This document shows, in pieces, positions 8,568 through 19,769 of a stretch of DNA of 64,000 nt. Both the position numbers and the translations under genes were made by a program. Below the pieces are notes generated by a model. That model saw nothing but the letters and a program-made list of their open reading frames with translations, was not told the DNA's origin and searched no databases. Position 1 is the first letter of the stretch. The number at the start of each line of letters is the position of its first letter. Origin of the DNA: Clostridia bacterium (GTDB lineage Bacteria; Bacillota; Clostridia; Oscillospirales; Acutalibacteraceae); contig JAFXAP010000013.1 in NCBI GenBank assembly GCA_017516965.1, positions 1 through 64,000 of the forward strand, written 5' to 3'.

Positions 8568-10003
8568 AGGATTTTGCCTCCTTTGGTTTTTGCTATATTC
8601 ACTTTTGATTTTCCTCCAAATTTTGTAACATTTTCAAAAGGAACACCCAGTTCACGCGATAAAATCTCTGCTATATATGGACCGCAAAAGCCACCCTGGC
8701 AGCGACCCATTTGAGCGCGAGTTCTACGCTTGACACCGTCTAAATCACAAGCAGAAGGATTGCGACGTATAGCATCAATAATCTCACCCTCGGTTATGCC
8801 CTCACAGCGACATACTATTCTACCGTAAGCAGGATTATCTTTAATGATTTTATTTTTCTGGTCTATAGATGCCTCAAAAAACTTATGAACCGACTCTCTA
8901 ATTGGGTTATAATTTTGTTTTTTAGTAAGTGTTAAACCCTGTTCGCTTAAAAGTTTAATAATATATTCGGCTATTGCGGGGGAAGCCGATAACCCCGGAG
9001 ACTCTATGCCGGCGGCATTTATAAACTGTTTTTTGGGAGAATTTATTATAAAATCACCTGTACTGCCTACAGCTCTAAGTCCACAAAAAGATGTAATAGT
9101 TTTTGAAAGGGAAACAAAACTTAAATTTTCCTGTGCATTTTCAATAATTTGACCCATACCGTCTTGAGTAGTGGATTTATCATCCTTGTCATCTATATCA
9201 ACCGATGTAGGACCTAAAAGTAAATTTTGGTCCACAGTCGGTGACACTAAAATACCCTTACCCATTTTGGTGGGTGTTCTAAAAATGGTATGCGACACAA
9301 CATCGCCGCACTCTTTATCAAGTAATATATATTCACCGCGTCTCGCGTGTACTTCAAAACTATCATCGCCCACAAGTTTTGCTATTTCATCGCTGTAAAT
9401 ACCCGCGCAATTAATTACAAAACGCACTTCGACGCTATCATTTTTTGATTTAATTTTATAACCTATTGCAGTGGTCTCAATGCTTTTAACATCAAAATTA
9501 CGCTTGAGATTAACGCCGTTATCCATAGCGTTACCAATAGCGGCAATGGTAAGCTCATACGGGCATACTATCGCGCCTGTAGGGGCATATAACGCGCAAA
9601 GCACATTATCAGAAAGGTTAGGCTCCATATGTTTTAGTTCTTGCTTTTCGACAATACGCAGGCCCTCTACACCGTTTCTTTTACCTCTTTTTAAAAGTTC
9701 GTTTATGGTTTCTCGGTCCTGGTCATTAAAGCCTATCACTAAGGAACCGTTGTTTTTATACTTGACACCGAGTTCTTCGCAAACAGCTGGCATCAGCAAT
9801 GAACCCCTGACATTAAGTTTTGCCTTCAAGCTACCCTCTTTAGCATCAAACCCCGCATGAACAATTGCAGAATTAGCCTTTGTCGCACCCATCGCAACAT
9901 CATTTTCTTTTTCGAGTATGCATATATTCAAGTTGTATTTTGACAACTCTCTCGCAGTCATACCGCCGATGACACCTGCTCCAATGATTGCTATATCGTA
10001 CAT
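8564..10003 (-). CDS. GlpA-like FAD-dependent dehydrogenase with C-terminal [2Fe-2S] BFD domain
   Basis: DAO-type flavoprotein of 479 residues, related to the anaerobic glycerol-3-phosphate dehydrogenase large subunit. The FAD motif IIGAGVIGGMTARELSKY starts at residue 5; a C-terminal BFD-like [2Fe-2S] domain shows C-R-C-E-G and then C-Q-G-G-F-C (RMGRCQ-type spacing). I start at ATG 10003, after an AGGGGG site; an ATG 51 bp upstream lacks one. It is first in a four-gene operon with a second FAD enzyme, DUF1667 and a HAD phosphatase. The promoter overlaps an inverted repeat and faces a DeoR/GlpR-type gene, which fits control by glycerol-3-phosphate or a related metabolite. Physiological substrate is inferred. 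Confidence 0.88.
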   Translation of the reverse strand: MYDIAIIGAGVIGGMTARELSKYNLNICILEKENDVAMGATKANSAIVHAGFDAKEGSLKAKLNVRGSLLMPAVCEELGVKYKNNGSLVIGFNDQDRETINELLKRGKRNGVEGLRIVEKQELKHMEPNLSDNVLCALYAPTGAIVCPYELTIAAIGNAMDNGVNLKRNFDVKSIETTAIGYKIKSKNDSVEVRFVINCAGIYSDEIAKLVGDDSFEVHARRGEYILLDKECGDVVSHTIFRTPTKMGKGILVSPTVDQNLLLGPTSVDIDDKDDKSTTQDGMGQIIENAQENLSFVSLSKTITSFCGLRAVGSTGDFIINSPKKQFINAAGIESPGLSASPAIAEYIIKLLSEQGLTLTKKQNYNPIRESVHKFFEASIDQKNKIIKDNPAYGRIVCRCEGITEGEIIDAIRRNPSACDLDGVKRRTRAQMGRCQGGFCGPYIAEILSRELGVPFENVTKFGGKSKVNIAKTKGGKIL

Positions 10004-10042
10004 TAATAAACCCCCTATTGACAAAACTAAAAAATATATATT

Positions 10043-10071
10043 ATAATAAAACAATCAAAAACGATTGTCAA
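10043..10071 (-). promoter_or_regulatory. sigma-A promoter of the GlpA-like operon
   Basis: On the minus strand TTGACA (10066-10071), a 17-bp spacer and TATTAT (10043-10048) match the housekeeping consensus. An ACAATC/GATTGT dyad lies within the spacer and -35, a usual place for a repressor. Confidence 0.75.
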
Positions 10072-10106
10072 TAAATGGCTTTAAAGTCGATAAACAATCA
10101 AAAACG
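10049..10106. promoter_or_regulatory. repeated operator candidates for the DeoR/GlpR-type regulator
   Basis: The 15-mer AAACAATCAAAAACG occurs twice on the plus strand, at 10049-10063 and 10092-10106, 43 bp apart (about four helical turns). The first copy extends into a dyad, ACAATC-N6-GATTGT (10051-10068). One copy overlaps the GlpA-operon promoter and the other the likely promoter and leader of the regulator gene. This fits cooperative binding and autorepression. Confidence 0.65.
10065..10094 (+). promoter_or_regulatory. likely promoter of the DeoR-family gene
   Basis: TTGTCA (10065-10070), an 18-bp spacer and GATAAA (10089-10094) read toward the regulator. Its -35 shares bases with the -35 of the divergent operon promoter, so both would be blocked by one bound repressor. 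Confidence 0.5.
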
Positions 10107-10124
10107 CTCAAAAGAGGTTTGAAT

Positions 10125-10871
10125 ATGCTAAAAGAAGAACGATACGATAGAATACTTGCCATTTTAGATGAGGAAAAATATATCTCTGCGCAAAAACTAA
10201 GCGAAAAACTGTTTGTGAGTTTGCCGACAATAAGACGCGACCTTGCCGAGCTTGACCGTAGAAATCAGATAATACGCAGTCACGGCGGCGCAAAAATGGT
10301 AGAACCCGAACATATTGTAACTCCGCTTAATTTCAGAAAAACGGTTAATTCATTTCAAAAACGAATGCTTTGTCAATCGGCAGCAAATTTAGTAAATGAT
10401 AATGAAATAATTTTTATTGACTCATCAACCACCACTCTTCAAATGGCTGATTTTTTAGGTGAAAAAAAGAATATAACTGTAATTACCAATGGTATTTCCC
10501 TTGCCACTTTATTGGTACAAAAGGGTATTAAAACCTATTGTACGGGTGGTGAAATTTTTCAAAATTCATTAGCGCACTTTGGAAGCTTCGCCGAAGATTT
10601 TATCAGAAGATTTAACATAGATACTATGTTTTTTTCTTGTCACGGTGTAAATGATAATGGTATGCTTACCGACCCTTCGCTGCCCGAAACACAAATTAGA
10701 AAGGTTGCCATTAACCAGTCTAAAAAAACGGTTTTTCTTTGTGATAAATCAAAATTTTCTTTATCTACCCCATATAATTTAATGTCGATTCAAGAAATTG
10801 ATTATATTATTACCGATTCACCCAAAGCAAAAGATTTTTTTTGCACAAAAAACAATATTATTACAGTCTAA
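10125..10871 (+). CDS. DeoR/GlpR-family transcriptional repressor
   Basis: Regulator of 248 residues from ATG 10125 (MLKEERYDRILAIL), preceded by AGAGG. The N-terminal winged helix is typical: YISAQKLSEKLFVSLPTIRRDLAEL then the wing IIRSHGGA. The C-terminal DeoR sensor domain, an ISOCOT fold, has IFIDSSTTTLQMA, ITNGI and a late TVFLCDKSKFS. Proteins of this group sense sugar phosphates, and GlpR senses glycerol-3-phosphate. The divergent position, with repeated 15-mers between the genes, makes the GlpA-like operon its most likely target. A strong terminator follows the gene. Confidence 0.88.
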   Translation: MLKEERYDRILAILDEEKYISAQKLSEKLFVSLPTIRRDLAELDRRNQIIRSHGGAKMVEPEHIVTPLNFRKTVNSFQKRMLCQSAANLVNDNEIIFIDSSTTTLQMADFLGEKKNITVITNGISLATLLVQKGIKTYCTGGEIFQNSLAHFGSFAEDFIRRFNIDTMFFSCHGVNDNGMLTDPSLPETQIRKVAINQSKKTVFLCDKSKFSLSTPYNLMSIQEIDYIITDSPKAKDFFCTKNNIITV

Positions 10872-10876
10872 CAAAA

Positions 10877-10909
10877 AAATCTCGCCAAAGTTAAACTTTG
10901 ACGAGATTT
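10877..10909. terminator. bidirectional terminator between regulator and beta-galactosidase
   Basis: Stem AAATCTCG-C-CAAAGTT pairs with its near-complement ending in CGAGATTT around an AA loop, with A-runs before and T-rich sequence after. It lies between converging genes. Confidence 0.8.
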
Positions 10910-10917
10910 AATCTTTT

Positions 10918-13743
<2,826 letters not shown>

Positions 13744-14904
13744 TTATCTCTTAATGCGTGGTGTGTTCGACTCTCCACGCATTAAATAAAGTTCTCTTGC
13801 ATTTCGATGTTTATATACGCTCAGTACCAAACCAACACCCAAATAGATGCAAATAAGCGATGTACCGCCCGCGCTAAAGAATGGCAACGTTACACCAATA
13901 ACCGGCATAAGCGCTATGCACATACCAACGTTTATAACAAGCTGTGCAAAAATCATACCAAAAAATCCAGCGCAAATTATTTTTCCGTTTGGCTTTGCGC
14001 AGTTTCGCGCAATATTTATGGCTCTAAAGCAAATTGCCGCTAAGACAAGTAATACTACCATACAACCTACAAAACCAATCTCTTCGCCAATACTTACAAA
14101 TATAAAGTCGTTTTGACCTTCGGGCACACCGCCCACCTGAGTAAGACTGCCGTCAAACAGTCCTTGTCCTAAAAATCCACCGTTTGCAAGCGCCATTCTG
14201 CCACGGTATTGCTGGTAGGTAGCCCCCATTATATCTGACTCTATATCAAACATATTTATAAGTCGAGCGCGTTGTTCATCGTTCATAATAATAAAATAAA
14301 TAATCGGTGAGCAAGCAAGTAATGTTGTAAACGCTAAGATAAAATATTTCCACGAAACGCCTGCTACCCACATCATACAAAGCACCATGACTGCAAAAAC
14401 AAGCGCTGTACCGTCGTCACCCTGAAAATGTATAAGCAAAACAGGAGCCGCACCGTGCAAACACACGGGGATTAAATATTTAAGCTTGTTTACTTTATCT
14501 TTAACTCGGCTCAAATGCCCCGAAAAAGTAATTATAAAGCAAATTTTTAAAAGTTCGGAAGGCTGAAATGTGGTAAACCCTAAATCAAGCCACGCCTTGT
14601 CATCGGTGCCTTCGGGCGCCCAACCTATAAAAAACGTAAGTATTACCGGCACAACACCTAACAAAGCAAATAAATACCAATATTTAAAAAAGTTGTCAAA
14701 ATCAAAACTTGATATCACCACTGCCGCCGCAATTCCGATAAGCATACCAAGAATTTGCACAAAAAAAGGACGCATTGTGTCAAGATATCTTGTTGCAGAA
14801 AAAACCGCAAGACAACCGTAACTTGTAGCAAAAACGCACAATGTTAGCATAAGCTTGTCCGTTTCACGTATAAAGTCGGCAATTCTTGCAATAATTCTAC
14901 CCAT
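13744..14904 (-). CDS. rodA: SEDS peptidoglycan polymerase, RodA/FtsW family
   Basis: Polytopic membrane protein of 386 residues with about ten transmembrane segments. SEDS proteins polymerise lipid II for cell-wall elongation (RodA), division (FtsW) or cortex (SpoVE). Signature stretches are PSELLKICFI, the catalytic-loop region near GDDGTALVF, QGLFDGSLTQVGGVPEGQNDFIF-type loop residues and the terminal GVTLPFFSAGGTS. The last is shared by all three types, so RodA is the best but not certain subtype. Start is ATG 14904 behind GAGGTGG; an ATG 33 bp earlier has no such site. It has its own promoter at 14942-14970 and precedes the beta-galactosidase gene. Confidence 0.87.
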   Translation of the reverse strand: MGRIIARIADFIRETDKLMLTLCVFATSYGCLAVFSATRYLDTMRPFFVQILGMLIGIAAAVVISSFDFDNFFKYWYLFALLGVVPVILTFFIGWAPEGTDDKAWLDLGFTTFQPSELLKICFIITFSGHLSRVKDKVNKLKYLIPVCLHGAAPVLLIHFQGDDGTALVFAVMVLCMMWVAGVSWKYFILAFTTLLACSPIIYFIIMNDEQRARLINMFDIESDIMGATYQQYRGRMALANGGFLGQGLFDGSLTQVGGVPEGQNDFIFVSIGEEIGFVGCMVVLLVLAAICFRAINIARNCAKPNGKIICAGFFGMIFAQLVINVGMCIALMPVIGVTLPFFSAGGTSLICIYLGVGLVLSVYKHRNARELYLMRGESNTPRIKR

Positions 14905-14941
14905 TTGCGCCACCTCACTTTTTAAAATTATATACATAGTT

Positions 14942-14970
14942 ATTATATATAAAACTTATTATATTTTCAA
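14942..14970 (-). promoter_or_regulatory. sigma-A promoter of the rodA-like gene
   Basis: Minus-strand TTGAAA (14965-14970), 17-bp spacer and TATAAT (14942-14947), about 35 bp ahead of the start codon. Confidence 0.75.
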
Positions 14971-14998
14971 GTATAATTACCCATCTGATACAAAATTT

Positions 14999-15034
14999 AA
15001 AAGCACCCGACCTTTTATATCGTCGGGCGCTTTA
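14999..15034 (-). terminator. terminator after copA
   Basis: Arms AAGC-A-CCCGAC and GTCGGG-C-GCTT with one mismatch, followed on the minus strand by a T-rich tract. It lies directly after the copper ATPase stop codon. Confidence 0.75.
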
Positions 15035-15037
15035 AAA

Positions 15038-17494
15038 TTAAATTATTTCTACCACTTTATATCCTTGTGATTCTATTGCCTCTTTTAGCTGTTCGTCTGC
15101 TACGTTTGCATTAAGCTTAACATTTGCAACACCTGTTTTGTGACTAATATCTAAAACAGTTACACCATCAATTTTTTCTAAAGCTGTTTTTGCGTGCGCC
15201 TCGCAATGTGGGCACATTAGTCCTTCAATTTTAATGGTTTTATTCATTTTTTTATTCTCCTTTTTATCAAGTTTAGTTTTAAAAAAGTTAAGTCTTAATG
15301 CATTTGTTACAACACAAAAGCTCGACAAACTCATTGCCGCCGCGCCAAACATTGGATTCATTTCCCAACCGAGTATGGCTATAAACACACCTGCCGCCAG
15401 CGGTATGCCTATTGTGTTATAAATAAATGCCCAAAACAAGTTTTGTTTTATGTTGGTAAGTGTTTTTTTGCTAAGTCTTGTTGCCGTTACCACGTCAGAT
15501 AAACCGCTGTTCATAAGCACAACGTCGGCAGATTCTACGGCAATGTCCATACCACTGCCAATTGCCATACCAATATCGGCCGTAGTAAGCGCTACGGCAT
15601 CATTTATGCCGTCACCAACCATTATTACCCTGCCCTCATTTTTTAGCGCATTTACAACGTCAGCCTTGCCGTCAGGTTTAATGCCTGATTTTATTTCATC
15701 AATACCAACTAAATTTGCTACAGCAGTTGCAGTTTTAGCATTATCACCCGTAAGCATTATAACGCGCATACCCATTTTTTTAAGGGTTGTTATAGCTTTT
15801 TTAGCATCGGGTTTTACGCTGTCTGCCACTGCAATAATGCCTATCAAAACATTATCTGCCACCACAAGAAGCGGTGTTTTACCTTCGTTTGACAGTTTGT
15901 CGGTTGTATCGGCTATATTTGTAACATCAATTCCCTTTTGAATAGCCGAATCAACACTGCAAGCAAAGCAAAGTTTATCGTCAATCACACCACTTACGCC
16001 AAAACCTGCAGTTTCGCTAAAAGCAGATATATCTAAAGGTTTGATACCCTTATCTTCTGAATATTCATTAATTGCTATCGCTAATGGATGAGCACTGCCT
16101 TTTTCGAGGGTGTGGGCAGTCTGCAACAATCCTTCATTTGTTATGTCACCAAGCGTAAACACATCTGTAACGGTAGGTTTACCGCTTGTGACAGTGCCTG
16201 TTTTATCGAGCGCAACAATGTTGCATTTACCACAAAACTCAAGCGCCGATGCGGTTTTAAAAAGTATGCCGCGTCTGGCACCCACACCACTGCCAACCAT
16301 TATGGCAACGGGAGTAGCAAGTCCTAAAGCGCAGGGGCAACTGATTACAAGCACCGATATTGCTCGCGCTATTGCAAAGCCGAATGTTTCCCCAACGCTC
16401 AACCATACAACAAGCGTTACAATGGCAATAGCAAGTACTGCGGGAACAAATATTGCTGAAACTTTATCGGCAATACGGGCTATAGGCGCTTTTGATGATG
16501 AGGCGTCGCTTACCATTTTAACAATTTTAGCCAAGGTGCTGTCTTCACCTACTGCGGTAGCGCGACAAACAAGCTTTCCTGTTTTGTTAATAGTACCGCT
16601 TGATACACTGCTACCCGCCGCCTTATCTACGGGAATGCTCTCGCCTGTAAGTGAAGATTCATCCACCGCGCTATTTCCCTCTATCACTACGCCGTCAACG
16701 GCAAAGCTTTGTCCCGGTAGCACAACAAAAATGTCGTCTTTTAAAACCTTTTCGGCATCTACAGTTATCTCAACACCATCTTTGATAATTGTTACGGTTT
16801 TGGGGGCGAGTTCCAAAAGTGATTTAATGGCACCCGTTGTCTTACCCTTGGCGTGAGATTCTAAAAGTTTGCCCACTGTTATAAGCGTTAATATCATTGC
16901 CGCCGATTCAAAATATAACCCGTGAAGCAGATGCTGTTGCTGTGTAGCTGTTGCCACGGTCATTTTAAACACGTTTGCAACGCTAAAGCCGTATGCCGCG
17001 GCAGAGCCTAAGGCGACTAACGTGTCCATATTGGGAGCGCGGTTTATGACACCTTTAAATCCATTTATAAAAAACTTTTGGTTAATTACCATTACACAAG
17101 TTGTAAGCAACAGCTGTATTATTGCCTGCGCTAAATAATTTTTAGCAATAACATCAGGTAGCGGCGCTCCCCACATAGTGTGAAACATTGAAAAATACAT
17201 AAGCGCACACAATAAAATGCAAGAAACTATAAGACGCGCCAAAACACTATGGTTATCGCCGCTTTTATCAGTTTTTGTCGCAACATTACCTTTTAAAGCG
17301 GTTTGCTCTATGCCGTAACCTGCATTTACTACAGCGTCAATAATCACACCTGTGTCAACACCGTCATTAACTGTCATATCACCTGTAAGCAGATTTACAT
17401 TACACTCTGTCACGCCATCAATACCCGATACCGCCTTTTCAACACGCGCGCTACAAGCCGCGCAACTCATACCTGTTACCTTAAATTTTTGCAT
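15038..17494 (-). CDS. copA: copper-translocating P1B-type ATPase with fused C-terminal CopZ-like domain
   Basis: Copper exporter of 818 residues. An N-terminal heavy-metal domain carries GMSCAACSA (residues 8-16). Transmembrane pairs follow, then the TGES actuator loop, the metal-channel CPC (SCPCALGLATPVA), the phosphorylated Asp D430 in DKTGT, SAHPLA, and GDGIND before the last helices. After the last membrane helix a charged linker leads into a second heavy-metal domain of about 70 residues with GLMCPHCEAHAK, which looks like a complete CopZ chaperone. Inside that linker the DNA has AAGGAG nine bases before an in-frame ATG. The gene has its own promoter with a palindrome just downstream of the -10; no CsoR or CopY gene is nearby. 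Confidence 0.94.
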   Translation of the reverse strand: MQKFKVTGMSCAACSARVEKAVSGIDGVTECNVNLLTGDMTVNDGVDTGVIIDAVVNAGYGIEQTALKGNVATKTDKSGDNHSVLARLIVSCILLCALMYFSMFHTMWGAPLPDVIAKNYLAQAIIQLLLTTCVMVINQKFFINGFKGVINRAPNMDTLVALGSAAAYGFSVANVFKMTVATATQQQHLLHGLYFESAAMILTLITVGKLLESHAKGKTTGAIKSLLELAPKTVTIIKDGVEITVDAEKVLKDDIFVVLPGQSFAVDGVVIEGNSAVDESSLTGESIPVDKAAGSSVSSGTINKTGKLVCRATAVGEDSTLAKIVKMVSDASSSKAPIARIADKVSAIFVPAVLAIAIVTLVVWLSVGETFGFAIARAISVLVISCPCALGLATPVAIMVGSGVGARRGILFKTASALEFCGKCNIVALDKTGTVTSGKPTVTDVFTLGDITNEGLLQTAHTLEKGSAHPLAIAINEYSEDKGIKPLDISAFSETAGFGVSGVIDDKLCFACSVDSAIQKGIDVTNIADTTDKLSNEGKTPLLVVADNVLIGIIAVADSVKPDAKKAITTLKKMGMRVIMLTGDNAKTATAVANLVGIDEIKSGIKPDGKADVVNALKNEGRVIMVGDGINDAVALTTADIGMAIGSGMDIAVESADVVLMNSGLSDVVTATRLSKKTLTNIKQNLFWAFIYNTIGIPLAAGVFIAILGWEMNPMFGAAAMSLSSFCVVTNALRLNFFKTKLDKKENKKMNKTIKIEGLMCPHCEAHAKTALEKIDGVTVLDISHKTGVANVKLNANVADEQLKEAIESQGYKVVEII
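15245..15262 (-). promoter_or_regulatory. internal ribosome-binding site and ATG for a separate CopZ
   Basis: AAGGAG (15257-15262) lies 9 nt before an in-frame ATG (15245-15247) inside copA. Starting here would give a 69-residue protein, 15038-15247, with the CxxC copper site and the length of free CopZ chaperones. It may be a relic of gene fusion or an active second start. Confidence 0.55.
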
Positions 17495-17509
17495 TTTGTC
17501 ACCACCTTG

Positions 17510-17561
17510 GTTAGTAATTGCTAACTAAATATATTATATAACCCTCAGCATATTTTTTCAA
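17510..17561 (-). promoter_or_regulatory. copA promoter with operator-like palindrome
   Basis: Minus-strand TTGAAA (17556-17561), 17-bp spacer and TATAAT (17533-17538). The imperfect palindrome GTTAGCAATTACTAAC (17510-17525) follows the -10 around the expected transcription start, where a metal-responsive repressor would bind. It does not match the CopY box TACAnnTGTA. Confidence 0.65.
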
Positions 17562-17572
17562 GTAATAAAATA

Positions 17573-17600
17573 AGGCAACTGAAAATTAATTCAGTTGCCT
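17573..17600 (-). terminator. terminator after the phosphoglucomutase gene
   Basis: Perfect 11-bp stem AGGCAACTGAA / TTCAGTTGCCT with an AATTAA loop, followed on the minus strand by TTATTTTATT. It ends 12 bp from the copA -35. Confidence 0.85.
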
Positions 17601-17609
17601 GTATAATTT

Positions 17610-19319
17610 TTAGAAGCCTAAAAGCTTAGTGCCTGACACCTCAAGTGTTTCACGCTCAGCTAAAGCCTCGGCATCGGTAGCGCCTACTGCGCTAAGATAC
17701 ATTTTAATCTTAGGTTCTGTACCCGAAGGACGAACAATAAGTGAACTGCCATCGGCAAAATAGAAACCTAAAACGTTTGATTTTGGCAAATCAATGCTCG
17801 AAATCTTACCGCTTGCAATATCAAGGCTCTCAGATTTGTTAAGGTTGTCAAAACGGGCTACCTTAATGCCACCAATTTCAGCAGGTGGGTCGTTTGCAAG
17901 GCGGTCCATAATGCCCTTAATTTGCTTCATACCGGCTTGACCTTCACAGGTAAAGCTCTTTTGTGAGCAGTAGTAATAGCCATATTTATCATAAAGCTCT
18001 GCTAAAACTTCAATTAGGTTTTTACCCTGCGCTTTATAGTAAGCCACCATTTCGCAAATAAGCATTGATGCAATAACGGCGTCTTTGTCGCGAACGTAGG
18101 TACCTGCAAGGTAACCGTAGCTTTCTTCAAAACCGAATACGTAACGGTCTTCCTCACCTACTGCTTCAAGATTGCCGATTTGCTCACCAATAAACTTAAA
18201 TCCTGTAAGCACATCACGAAGTTCGCAACCGTAGTCCTCAGCAATTCTGAGACAAACATCGCTTGTAACTATAGTTTTTACAGCTACGGGATTTTGTGGC
18301 AATGTGCCGTTTGCCTTGCGGCATTTTAAAATATATTCAAGCAGTAATGCGCCAACTTCGTTACCTGTAAAGAGTCGATACTCATCACCGTTAGGCACTG
18401 CAATACCAACGCGGTCAGCATCGGGGTCGGTAGCAAGAAGCAGGTCGGGTTTAACAGTTTCGGCAAGTTTTAGGGCGCACTCAAATGCCTGACGGATTTC
18501 AGGGTTTGGGTAAGGCGCTGTTGGGAAATTGCCGTTTGGTAGCTCTTGCTCGGGAACTACCGTTACGTTGGTTGCGCCTATTTTAGAAAGAATTGCGCGA
18601 ACAGGCTTGTTACCTGAGCCGTGAAGCGGTGTGTAAACCACGTTAAGCTTTGACATATCAATATCGCGGTTAACTCTTCTGTCTTCTACAGCGTCAAGAT
18701 AAGCCTCAATTATGTCTTCACCGATATATTCGATTTTGCCGTCAGCCAAAGCCTTATCAAAATCAACACGTTTTACACCGTCAAAAATATCAACCTGATT
18801 CATAATAGAAAGCACGTAATCAGCAGCTTCAAGACCTAACTGACAGCCGTCGTTACCGTAAGCCTTGTAGCCGTTATATTTCGAGGGGTTGTGACTTGCA
18901 GTTACAACAATACCTGCGTCACACTTTAGGTGACGCACAGCAAATGAAAGCATTGGGGTTGGCATAAGTTCTTTATATATGTAAACCTTTATGCCGTTTG
19001 CCGCAAGAATGGCCGCCGCATCACGCGCAAAAACGTCTGATTTTATACGGCTGTCATAAGCGATTGCCACTTTACCGTTTTGGGTTACCGAATTAACGTA
19101 TGCCGCGAGTCCTTGAGTAGCCTTGCCCACGGTGTAAACGTTCATACGGTTGGTACCCGCACCAATAACACCGCGAAGACCACCTGTACCAAATTCTAAA
19201 TCTTTATAAAAAGCATCGCTTATTGCTTCATCATTACCTTCGATGCTTTTGAGCTCTGCTACCAAATCAGCGTCTAAAGTAGCGCGCTCACACCAAAGCT
19301 TATACTGTTCATTAATCAT
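17610..19319 (-). CDS. phospho-sugar mutase (phosphoglucomutase/phosphomannomutase)
   Basis: Alpha-D-phosphohexomutase of 569 residues, the long PgcA/PGM2-like type, which interconverts glucose-1- and glucose-6-phosphate (possibly mannose or other sugar phosphates). The phosphoserine loop is TASHNPSKYNGYKAYG, the metal loop DPDADRVGIAV, the sugar-binding loop GFEESYG, and the C-terminal phosphate-binding loop RPSGTEPKIKMYL. I start at ATG 19319, 8 nt after GGGAGG; an in-frame TTG two codons earlier lies too close to that site. It stands alone between its own promoter and terminator, as a housekeeping central-carbon or cell-wall sugar enzyme. Confidence 0.93.
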   Translation of the reverse strand: MINEQYKLWCERATLDADLVAELKSIEGNDEAISDAFYKDLEFGTGGLRGVIGAGTNRMNVYTVGKATQGLAAYVNSVTQNGKVAIAYDSRIKSDVFARDAAAILAANGIKVYIYKELMPTPMLSFAVRHLKCDAGIVVTASHNPSKYNGYKAYGNDGCQLGLEAADYVLSIMNQVDIFDGVKRVDFDKALADGKIEYIGEDIIEAYLDAVEDRRVNRDIDMSKLNVVYTPLHGSGNKPVRAILSKIGATNVTVVPEQELPNGNFPTAPYPNPEIRQAFECALKLAETVKPDLLLATDPDADRVGIAVPNGDEYRLFTGNEVGALLLEYILKCRKANGTLPQNPVAVKTIVTSDVCLRIAEDYGCELRDVLTGFKFIGEQIGNLEAVGEEDRYVFGFEESYGYLAGTYVRDKDAVIASMLICEMVAYYKAQGKNLIEVLAELYDKYGYYYCSQKSFTCEGQAGMKQIKGIMDRLANDPPAEIGGIKVARFDNLNKSESLDIASGKISSIDLPKSNVLGFYFADGSSLIVRPSGTEPKIKMYLSAVGATDAEALAERETLEVSGTKLLGF

Positions 19320-19350
19320 TGCCAAAACCTCCCTAGAATATTGTAATTTA

Positions 19351-19379
19351 ATTTTATAATTAAATTAACAACTTGTCAA
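19351..19379 (-). promoter_or_regulatory. sigma-A promoter of the phospho-sugar mutase gene
   Basis: Minus-strand TTGACA (19374-19379), 17-bp spacer and TAAAAT (19351-19356). Confidence 0.7.
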
Positions 19380-19415
19380 CCAAAATTTATAGCGAGGTTT
19401 TGACAATATTTTTAC

Positions 19416-19769
19416 TTAAGAAAACGCTCCAAGTCCAAAACTGACCGAAAGCGCCTTGTCCACACGGTTCATAGCGCCAGGGTCGATGGCGCCCATCCTT
19501 TCTTTAAGACGCTGTTTGTCAATGGTGCGCACCTGCTCAAGCAAGACAATGCTGTCTTTGCTAAGGCCACAGCACTCGGCGCTTATGGGAATGTGTGTGG
19601 GCATTTTTGACTTATCGTGCTGACTGGTAATTGCGGCGGCAATAACCGTTGGGCTATATTTGTTACCAACGTCGTTTTGCACAATAAGCACAGGTCTTAC
19701 CCCACCCTGCTCAGAGCCAATAACGGGGCTTAGGTCGGCGTAGTATATTTCTCCTCGTTTTATATTCAT
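19416..19769 (-). CDS. mazF: MazF/NdoA-type mRNA interferase toxin, no antitoxin gene beside it
   Basis: Ribosome-independent endoribonuclease of the PemK/MazF family, 117 residues from ATG 19769 ([15 protein letters not shown]). The catalytic residues known from Bacillus NdoA fall at the same numbers, R25 in [12 protein letters not shown] and T48 in IAAAITSQ. The open frame runs on upstream without a good start; the ATG used has a GGAGTG about ten bases ahead. In Bacillus the antitoxin NdoAI lies just upstream. Here the 134 bp between this gene and the terminator of the next operon have no room for a usual MazE, so any antitoxin must be elsewhere. Function is certain at family level; whether it acts as a toxin is not. 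Confidence 0.88.
   Translation of the reverse strand: MNIKRGEIYYADLSPVIGSEQGGVRPVLIVQNDVGNKYSPTVIAAAITSQHDKSKMPTHIPISAECCGLSKDSIVLLEQVRTIDKQRLKERMGAIDPGAMNRVDKALSVSFGLGAFS

Noticed and set aside
7756..8628. 290-codon plus-strand frame opposite the FAD oxidoreductase gene
   Set aside because: It is the antisense of a clear two-Rossmann flavoprotein, has no ribosome site, and its translation is Ser/Pro/Thr-rich as expected of a shadow frame.
15038..15247. copZ as a separate annotated gene
   Set aside because: The frame is continuous with copA without a stop, so I keep one gene and report the internal start as a regulatory feature and finding.
16110..16856. 248-codon plus-strand frame inside copA
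   Set aside because: Antisense to the conserved ATPase core; the low-complexity Thr/Ser/Pro translation and absence of a start signal mark it as a shadow.
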